From contig JBAZBO010000029.1 of the NCBI GenBank assembly GCA_041671425.1, forward strand, positions 1-10,778: DNA of 10,778 nt, given 5' to 3'. The stretch comes from JBAZBO01 sp041671425. Its GTDB lineage: Bacteria; Patescibacteriota; WWE3; UBA101185; UBA10185. A program made the translations under genes and the position numbers. The notes beneath the pieces were generated by a model that saw nothing but the letters and a program-made list of their open reading frames with translations, did not search any database and was not told the origin of the DNA. Numbering within the stretch: position 1 is the stretch's first letter; each line of letters starts with the position of its first letter. Below, in pieces: positions 7,429 to 10,778 of this stretch.

Positions 7429-7730
7429 GCCACTTCATTTGTGCTTTTTGTGGAAAAAAAGTCGATTTTCTAGCTCCAGGTACAAAGAACAGGAACCATT
7501 GTCTTTTTTGTCTATATTCCCTTCATGTGGATGATACTTCGGGTGACAGACGTTCCGGTTGTGGTGGCCTTATGGAGCCTATTGGCAAGTTCTATAAGTC
7601 TGACGGTGAAGAAATGTTGGTCCATAGGTGCCAGAAATGCGGATTTGTGAGGTGGAATCGTGTTGCAGGGGATGATTCTTTGGAATTGATTGAAAAACTG
7701 CCCGTTGTGGAGGATCCACGGGATTCTTGA
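7425..7730 (+). CDS. RNHCP domain zinc-binding protein
   Basis: 101 residues, recognised by the RNHCP signature RNHCLFCLYSLHVD at 23-36, followed by GDRRSGCGGLMEPIG (40-54). Putative metal ligands are pairs C6/C9, C26/C29 and C69/C72, plus H34 and C46, consistent with one or two zinc ribbons. The family is small, cytoplasmic and has no established function; a nucleic-acid or ribosome link is only suggested by the zinc-ribbon form and by rplU lying 34 bases downstream. Translation starts at GTG (7425-7427), overlapping the TGA of the upstream gene in a GTGA arrangement, so the two are coupled. An acidic C-terminal tail (DPRDS) ends the protein. No frameshift or truncation is visible. Confidence 0.85.
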   Translation: MSHFICAFCGKKVDFLAPGTKNRNHCLFCLYSLHVDDTSGDRRSGCGGLMEPIGKFYKSDGEEMLVHRCQKCGFVRWNRVAGDDSLELIEKLPVVEDPRDS

Positions 7731-7733
7731 ATA

Positions 7734-7750
7734 TATAATCCTTTTATAGT
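7734..7750 (+). promoter_or_regulatory. Possible rplU-rpmA promoter
   Basis: Two -10-like boxes lie in the 34-base gap before rplU: TATAAT at 7734-7739 and TATAGT at 7745-7750. They would give leaders of roughly 18 or 7 bases. No clear -35 at a standard spacing is visible and no SD precedes the ATG. A promoter here is plausible, but rplU may also be read from upstream. Confidence 0.4.
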
Positions 7751-7764
7751 AACATCACAAAGCT

Positions 7765-8238
7765 ATGAAGTACGCAGTCGTCCAAATAGGCGGTAAACAG
7801 CTACAAATAAAAGAAGGGGATACTTTTGAAATAGAAAGGCAGTCGACCCTGACATTCAACGTTTTGATGTTCTCTGACGATGGAAAAGTTGAGGTAGGAT
7901 CTCCGTTTTTAACAGATGTAGAGGTGGAATCTAAGATCACGGGTGAAACCAGGGGTGATAAGATTAGGATAGGCAGATTCAAATCGAAATCAAGGTACAG
8001 AAGGATAAAAGGCCACAGACAGCCGTTAAGCGTGGTTGAGATAGGTCATATTGGTAAGAAGGGTGCTAAAGCCGAGAAAGTGGTTGTTGAAACTAAAGCT
8101 GAGGAAAAGGCGGTTCCTGCTGTTAAAGCTGTTAAGACACCGGTAAAAAAGGTCACTACTACGAAGAAGCTTGTTGAGAAGAAGTCTTCAGTAAAGAAAA
8201 GTGCGAGTTCGGCCAAGAAAGGGGCTGTAAAGAAATAA
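7765..8238 (+). CDS. rplU: 50S ribosomal protein L21 with long basic C-terminal extension
   Basis: Large-subunit protein that binds 23S rRNA. Residues 1 to about 97 are the complete L21 barrel: MKYAVVQIGGKQLQIKEGD at the start, VGSPFLTDVEV at 45-55, and the signature KSKSRYRRIKGHRQPLSVVEI at 73-93. The usual protein stops near residue 103. Here about 55 more residues follow, almost entirely Lys, Ala, Val, Ser and Thr (AVKTPVKKVTTTKK, SSVKKSASSAKKGAVKK), similar in composition to histone H1 tails. The tail is in frame and continues to a TAA three bases before rpmA, so it is part of the gene. rplU-rpmA is the standard pair. Confidence 0.95.
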   Translation: MKYAVVQIGGKQLQIKEGDTFEIERQSTLTFNVLMFSDDGKVEVGSPFLTDVEVESKITGETRGDKIRIGRFKSKSRYRRIKGHRQPLSVVEIGHIGKKGAKAEKVVVETKAEEKAVPAVKAVKTPVKKVTTTKKLVEKKSSVKKSASSAKKGAVKK

Positions 8239-8241
8239 AAC

Positions 8242-8505
8242 ATGGCTCATAAGAAAGCTGGTGGTGCCAGCGCAGGTCAAGGTGGAAATGTTGCAGGTAA
8301 GAGGCTTGGTGTTAAGGTCTTTGGTGAGGGTGTTGTGAAGCCTGGTCAGATAATAATCAGACAGCGAGGAAAGACTGTGAACCCAGGTAACAATGTGAAA
8401 ATGGGCAAAGATTTCACCCTATTTTCTCTTATAGATGGTGTTGTACAGTTCGTGAACAAAACCAAGTCTAGAAGACAAGTGAATGTGATCCCCGTTAAAA
8501 AGTAA
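8242..8505 (+). CDS. rpmA: 50S ribosomal protein L27
   Basis: Large-subunit protein whose N-terminus reaches the peptidyl-transferase centre. 87 residues, normal length. It begins MAHKKAGGASAGQGGN, with no Firmicutes-type cleavable N-terminal extension. The signature GKTVNPGNNVKMGKDFTLFSLIDGVVQF at about 44-71 is clear, and the end NVIPVKK is typical. It follows rplU by three bases and would be translated from the same message. The last 11 bases overlap the 3' end of lepB on the other strand, so any terminator for this operon must lie inside lepB; none was seen. Confidence 0.97.
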   Translation: MAHKKAGGASAGQGGNVAGKRLGVKVFGEGVVKPGQIIIRQRGKTVNPGNNVKMGKDFTLFSLIDGVVQFVNKTKSRRQVNVIPVKK

Positions 8506-9046
8506 CAATCCTAAACTCAGTCAAAGGATAATATACGAGTATTGTTCTTCCTATGATGCTATTTTTGTTTATGGGTCCCCATTCCCTGGAATCTATGCTG
8601 TCCTCCCTGTTGTCCCCAAGAACCACGTAGCTATTTTCAGGGATTTTGAAATTCACACCTGTGGGGATAGCATTACGCCCCTCTGAATCAACTTCCAAGG
8701 GCATGTATGGTTCTTCCAGTTTTGTGCCATCTATAAAAATCTGTCCGTGTGATATGAGCATGGTCTCACCGGGAAGTCCCACTATCCTCTTGATGATAAG
8801 GCGGCCTTTTTCCGTTGGGTGCTTTACCACTACGATTTGCCCCCTTCTAGGTTGAGTAAACCTGTATGATATCTTTTCTGAAAGTATCTGTTCATTATCA
8901 TGGAAGTTTGGCTCCATGGAGCTTCCAGATATGACCATAAGCTCCCCAACGAATACGTTTGTGAGGACAAAGATCACAGCAGTTATGACTCCTAGTTTTA
9001 GGAAGTCCTTAAGACTTTCCTTTAGTCTTTTACTCATTTTTTGCAT
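8495..9046 (-). CDS. lepB: Signal peptidase I (type I leader peptidase)
   Basis: Membrane serine protease that removes signal peptides from secreted proteins. 183 residues, the compact Gram-positive size with one N-terminal membrane segment (about 17-36). Family boxes: SGSSMEPNF at 40-48 with catalytic Ser43, YRFTQPRRGQIVVV at 61-74, KRIVGLPGE at 86-94 with Lys86 as general base, and GDNREDSIDSREWGPI at 144-159. All catalytic residues are present. The start at 9046, rather than Met4, is supported by a promoter with -35, 17-base spacer and -10 that places transcription start on this ATG. Convergent with rpmA (11-base overlap), divergent from tRNA-Val. Confidence 0.96.
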   Translation of the reverse strand: MQKMSKRLKESLKDFLKLGVITAVIFVLTNVFVGELMVISGSSMEPNFHDNEQILSEKISYRFTQPRRGQIVVVKHPTEKGRLIIKRIVGLPGETMLISHGQIFIDGTKLEEPYMPLEVDSEGRNAIPTGVNFKIPENSYVVLGDNREDSIDSREWGPINKNSIIGRTILVYYPLTEFRIVTF

Positions 9047-9052
9047 CTATCA

Positions 9053-9081
9053 ATATTACAATCTGAATGAATTTATCTCAA
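9053..9081 (-). promoter_or_regulatory. lepB promoter with both boxes, apparently leaderless
   Basis: TTGAGA (9081-9076) and TAATAT (9058-9053) are separated by exactly 17 bases, and TAATAT ends six bases before the lepB ATG, so the A of ATG is at about +1. This is the best-formed sigma-70-type promoter in the window. Confidence 0.7.
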
Positions 9082-9086
9082 TATTT

Positions 9087-9095
9087 TGGTAATAT
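9087..9095 (+). promoter_or_regulatory. tRNA-Val promoter (extended -10)
   Basis: TGGTAATAT fits TGnTATAAT; the hexamer at 9090-9095 puts transcription start near 9102, giving a leader of about six bases before the tRNA at 9108. No clear -35. It overlaps the upstream side of the divergent lepB promoter. Confidence 0.5.
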
Positions 9096-9107
9096 GAGAA
9101 AGCTTTT

Positions 9108-9184
9108 GGGTCTATAGCTCAGCTGGTTAGAGCGCAGCATTCACATTGCTGAGGTCTCTGGTTCGATCCCAGATAGACCCACCA
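9108..9184 (+). tRNA. tRNA-Val (anticodon CAC), CCA encoded
   Basis: A full cloverleaf can be folded by hand: acceptor GGGTCTA (9108-9114) with TAGACCC (9174-9180), D stem GCTC/GAGC, anticodon stem CAGCA/TGCTG around loop TTCACAT, a 5-base variable loop AGGTC, and T stem TCTGG/CCAGA with loop TTCGATC. The anticodon CAC reads GUG valine codons. The discriminator is A (9181) and CCA is encoded at 9182-9184. 77 bases including CCA. The 3' half is overlapped on the other strand by the HAD-family ORF. Confidence 0.97.
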
Positions 9185-9770
9185 ATTCCAAAACTAGTGA
9201 ATTGGCTTTTTCTAGGTCTCCTCTGTACATTACAGTGTTCCAACCTTGATCCCTTGCTGCGGCTATGTTCTCTTCGCTGTCGTCTATGAATAGTAGTTCA
9301 GATGGAGTGGCACCTAGTCTGTCTTCCACAAGCTTGTAAGCTTCTTTGTCGGGCTTTTTGACCTTTTCTTGAGAGGAATCAAATATAAATGAGAAATAGC
9401 TGAAATCAGGATTGTTTTTTATCACGTGCTCCATGACCCCAAGCCAGTTGTTGGTAAATATCGCTAGTGTAACTCCTTTCTCATGCAGCTTCCTTGCCAG
9501 GCCCCAGCCGCTTTCTATTCGCTTTAGGTTTTGTACCCAGATGTTGCCTAGATCATAGTACTCTGCCGAACCTTTATAGTGCGCTATTGCTGCCTTCCAG
9601 AAGTCATCATCAGGGATATTGCCTAGTTCCAGGTCATCAATGTATTTTTTCAAAAATATCTTCAGATCATCTTTGGTCGTTCCCAGGCTCTCGGCAGTGG
9701 CAGACAACCCTATCTTCCAATTAACTAGCACCCCACCGACATCAAAAACCACATACTTTATTTTTTGCAT
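9141..9770 (-). CDS. HAD-superfamily hydrolase (subfamily IA, YihX-like phosphatase)
   Basis: Probable soluble phosphatase acting on a small phosphorylated metabolite; the substrate cannot be told. 209 residues. Motif I is VVFDVGGVLVNW with nucleophile Asp10; the second Asp of DxDxT is replaced by Gly, as in YihX/epoxide-hydrolase-type members. Motif II TNN is at 106-108, motif III Lys139 in VKKPDKEAY, and motif IV FIDDSEEN at 161-168 with D163/D164. The helical cap spans roughly 18-85. The Rossmann core is complete by about residue 195; the last 14 residues, ending GLSGIEPETSAM, are the antisense of the tRNA-Val 3' half, so the stop codon is borrowed from the tRNA gene. The start at 9770 is supported by an extended -10 six bases upstream. 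Divergent from the Nudix gene. Confidence 0.88.
   Translation of the reverse strand: MQKIKYVVFDVGGVLVNWKIGLSATAESLGTTKDDLKIFLKKYIDDLELGNIPDDDFWKAAIAHYKGSAEYYDLGNIWVQNLKRIESGWGLARKLHEKGVTLAIFTNNWLGVMEHVIKNNPDFSYFSFIFDSSQEKVKKPDKEAYKLVEDRLGATPSELLFIDDSEENIAAARDQGWNTVMYRGDLEKANSLVLELVGLSGIEPETSAM
9182..9211 (+). terminator. Rho-independent terminator of tRNA-Val
   Basis: CCAATTC (9182-9188) pairs perfectly with GAATTGG (9199-9205) across a 10-base loop and is followed by C and five T's (9207-9211). The left arm begins with the tRNA's own CCA end, so the terminator abuts the mature tRNA. It lies inside the 3' coding part of the HAD gene on the opposite strand. Confidence 0.65.
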
Positions 9771-9776
9771 GAGTTA

Positions 9777-9785
9777 AGTTTAGCA
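9777..9785 (-). promoter_or_regulatory. HAD gene promoter (extended -10), apparently leaderless
   Basis: On the minus strand TGCTAAACT fits the TGnTATAAT pattern; TAAACT (9782-9777) ends six bases before the ATG at 9770. The -35 is not recognisable. Confidence 0.45.
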
Positions 9786-9807
9786 ATAATTTCGGGCTTT
9801 TATGAGG

Positions 9808-9813
9808 TATACT
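9808..9813 (+). promoter_or_regulatory. Nudix gene -10 box
   Basis: TATACT at 9808-9813 places transcription start at about 9820. That is at a possible TTG start (9819) and about 5 bases before the ATG at 9825, so the message has almost no leader. No -35 is clear. Confidence 0.45.
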
Positions 9814-9824
9814 AGATTTTGTCT

Positions 9825-10355
9825 ATGATCGAATCCTACTGGATAAATAAAGGTCTTCCCGTAAAGTCGGTATGGTTACCCCTAGATAACCTTGATGGCA
9901 TTTCTCCCATCCATCAGTCTTATGGTGTCTGTTTCAATGATAACAAGGAGGTGATGGTTATTCGCAATCCGTTGGAAGAGGGTGGTTTCAAACCGTGGAA
10001 TCTTCCGGGGGGTACCCCGGAGGAAGGTGAAACACCTGTGCAGACATTGATTCGTGAGGTTGATGAGGAAGCTGATATATCAATAACAGATATTAAACTT
10101 CTAGGCGCTGTGGAAGTGCTTTGTCCGGGCAACTCAAACAAAGAAAAAGGGGATCATTACTATCAGCTTAGGTTTTTTGCAAAGATCTCTGAGATAAGGG
10201 ACCAGACTCCTGACCCAAGTGACAACAAAATGGTTGAAAGGAAGCTTATACCTGCTGGGGAATTCACCGACTATATAAAGTGGGGTCCTGTTGGTGAGGA
10301 ATTGATCAAAGTTGCGCTAGAAGAGTTTGAGAAAAGCAAGAATTTTATTATATGA
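9825..10355 (+). CDS. Nudix hydrolase
   Basis: Hydrolase of nucleoside diphosphate-linked or related compounds; the substrate is unknown. 176 residues from ATG. The Nudix box (GX5EX7REUXEEXGU) is GTPEEGETPVQTLIREVDEEADI at about 63-85; the catalytic REVDEE core is intact, while the usual Gly near the end is Asp. The strand before it, PWNLPGG, is the standard lead-in. The region N-terminal to the box (about 1-55) includes SYGVCFNDNKEVMVIRN, the first fold strands. An in-frame TTG at 9819 would add two residues (Met-Ser); ATG is preferred, but the -10 box at 9808 makes TTG possible. Divergent from the HAD phosphatase across about 54 bases; seven bases separate its stop from the next small ORF. 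Confidence 0.88.
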   Translation: MIESYWINKGLPVKSVWLPLDNLDGISPIHQSYGVCFNDNKEVMVIRNPLEEGGFKPWNLPGGTPEEGETPVQTLIREVDEEADISITDIKLLGAVEVLCPGNSNKEKGDHYYQLRFFAKISEIRDQTPDPSDNKMVERKLIPAGEFTDYIKWGPVGEELIKVALEEFEKSKNFII

Positions 10356-10362
10356 TATTCAG

Positions 10363-10506
10363 ATGAAGAGAAAGAAGGTTCTATTCTGGATAATACTGTT
10401 AATACTAGTAGCAGCGGTTGTAATGTCTTATTTCAACAAAAGAGAACTTCTGAACTTTGACCCGAACATAGGACAGGCCGACATCATAAGTCCTGCTCTA
10501 AAGTAG
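10363..10506 (+). CDS. Small single-pass membrane protein, unknown function
   Basis: A 47-residue ORF starting MKRKKVLFWIILLILVAAVV. The pattern is that of a small inner-membrane protein: four basic residues at 2-5, a strong hydrophobic segment at about 6-23, then a polar tail (NKRELLNFDPNIGQADIISPALK). It ends in TAG directly followed by TAA. It starts seven bases after the Nudix stop, so it is probably on the same message. No SD is visible. It resembles the first membrane segment of larger proteins such as FtsH, but no continuation is found in any frame, so it is either a genuine small protein or the broken start of a longer gene. The family was not recognised. Confidence 0.5.
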   Translation: MKRKKVLFWIILLILVAAVVMSYFNKRELLNFDPNIGQADIISPALK

Positions 10507-10617
10507 TAAGTACAGAGCTAGGTATTTCATCAAACTGTTTATACTTTGCCGGGAGATATTGCTGTAGGAGCTCTGCTGTAGCTAAGGCCAAAACCTATAT
10601 TAAGCTAAACGCAAACC

Positions 10618-10641
10618 ACGTTATACCGGGGGTTATAGCGT
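10618..10641 (+). repeat. Strong inverted repeat (hairpin)
   Basis: ACGTTATA pairs with TATAGCGT (one G-U), and after a single bulged T, CC pairs with GG across a GGG loop: about 10 pairs. No T-tract follows, so it is not an intrinsic terminator; it is more likely a helix of a structured RNA. Confidence 0.55.
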
Positions 10642-10689
10642 CCTAAGTGTATTGATGGATTTGCATTCGGGGAATATATGGGCTAATTT

Positions 10690-10707
10690 TACCTAAACTG
10701 TTAGGTA
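10690..10707 (+). repeat. Hairpin with 7-bp stem and 4-base loop
   Basis: TACCTAA (10690-10696) and TTAGGTA (10701-10707) pair perfectly around ACTG. It is preceded, not followed, by a T-run, so it is not a forward terminator; on the minus strand the run AAAAT after the stem is not a T-tract either. Confidence 0.5.
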
Positions 10708-10778
10708 TCCTGATGCCAGTGGTGGGAGGGAGAAGATCAAGGTGGTTTACACTAAGGGCGATGTCGTCCGTTTATGTG

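Larger units (their letters stand above)
10507..10778. other. Unassigned region with several hairpins, possible structured RNA or leader, cut by window edge
   Basis: No convincing gene in 272 bases. The plus frame from about 10505 stays open for some 50 codons to TAA at about 10642-10644 but has no start codon and an odd composition. A frame from about 10697 to the edge (reading GGREKIKVVYTKGDVVRL) is open and may be the start of a gene, but has no supported start. RNA-like structure is present: CAGAGCT (10513-10519) can pair with AGCTCTG (10569-10575), and hairpins lie at 10618-10641, 10690-10707 and 10756-10769. A -10-like TATACT is at 10540-10545. None of the conserved cores of tmRNA, RNase P RNA or SRP RNA were recognised. 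Confidence 0.4.

Noticed and set aside
8470..8515. Bidirectional terminator between rpmA and lepB
   Set aside because: Only a 4-base GTTA/TAAC pairing around AAAAG is present, with no GC-rich stem.
10353..10476. UGA read as glycine (alternative code of some CPR lineages)
   Set aside because: Reading through the TGA stops of the Nudix and RNHCP genes gives no conserved sequence, and both proteins end at natural family lengths.
10560..10645. tmRNA with a tag beginning GCA AAC CAC and ending TAA (ANHVIPGVIAS)
   Set aside because: The sequence AAACGCAAACC and a nearby TAA look tag-like, but the conserved 5' GGATTCGAC-type segment is absent upstream, and the supposed tag lies inside a strong hairpin.
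10681..10735. TPP riboswitch 3' half (GATGCCAG...GGGAGGGA)
   Set aside because: The CTGAGA core element and matching P1 stem are not found.
10363..10778. Start of ftsH broken by frameshifts
   Set aside because: The first 25 residues look like an FtsH-style membrane anchor, but no frame downstream shows the FtsH extracellular domain.

Overview
The window is a gene-dense stretch of a bacterial chromosome built around the end of a division and cell-wall (dcw) cluster. Coding density is very high, intergenic gaps are tiny, and purine-rich Shine-Dalgarno (SD) sites are nearly absent. Several genes have a -10 box only 6-8 bases before the ATG, which suggests leaderless mRNAs. Together with short, divergent MurG and MurC proteins and an RNHCP zinc protein, this points to a reduced-genome lineage of the Candidate Phyla Radiation (Patescibacteria, perhaps Microgenomates-like). 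The phylum is an inference from style; no phylogenetic marker was tested. UGA behaves as an ordinary stop.

Left part (1-1786, minus strand): murF followed immediately by murC, which runs off the left edge. These encode two UDP-MurNAc ligases. Divergent from them across a 42-base gap is the plus-strand run murG - ftsQ - ftsA - ftsZ (1829-6053), covering lipid II synthesis, a POTRA-domain divisome protein, the membrane tether and the Z-ring tubulin. The two -10 boxes in the gap each fall where the other promoter's -35 would lie.

Middle (6079-8505, plus strand): an unusual membrane protein with a PilM/GspL-like cytoplasmic part, one membrane segment and a C-terminal LytR_C domain. It overlaps by 4 bases a small RNHCP zinc protein, which is followed by rplU (L21, with a long Lys/Ala tail) and rpmA (L27). 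This links the division block to a ribosomal protein pair.

Right part: lepB (signal peptidase I, minus strand) converges on and overlaps rpmA. It diverges from a tRNA-Val(CAC) gene with encoded CCA and an abutting terminator. A minus-strand HAD-family phosphatase reads into the antisense of that tRNA. Divergent from it is a Nudix hydrolase, followed by a 47-residue one-TM protein. The last ~270 bases have no convincing gene but contain several hairpins, so a structured RNA or leader is possible.

The genes of the first 6 kb act in one process: MurC and MurF build the pentapeptide precursor, MurG makes lipid II, and FtsQ/FtsA/FtsZ direct septation. The rest is housekeeping: translation, protein export and small-molecule phosphate chemistry. 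No mobile element, CRISPR array or phage gene was seen.
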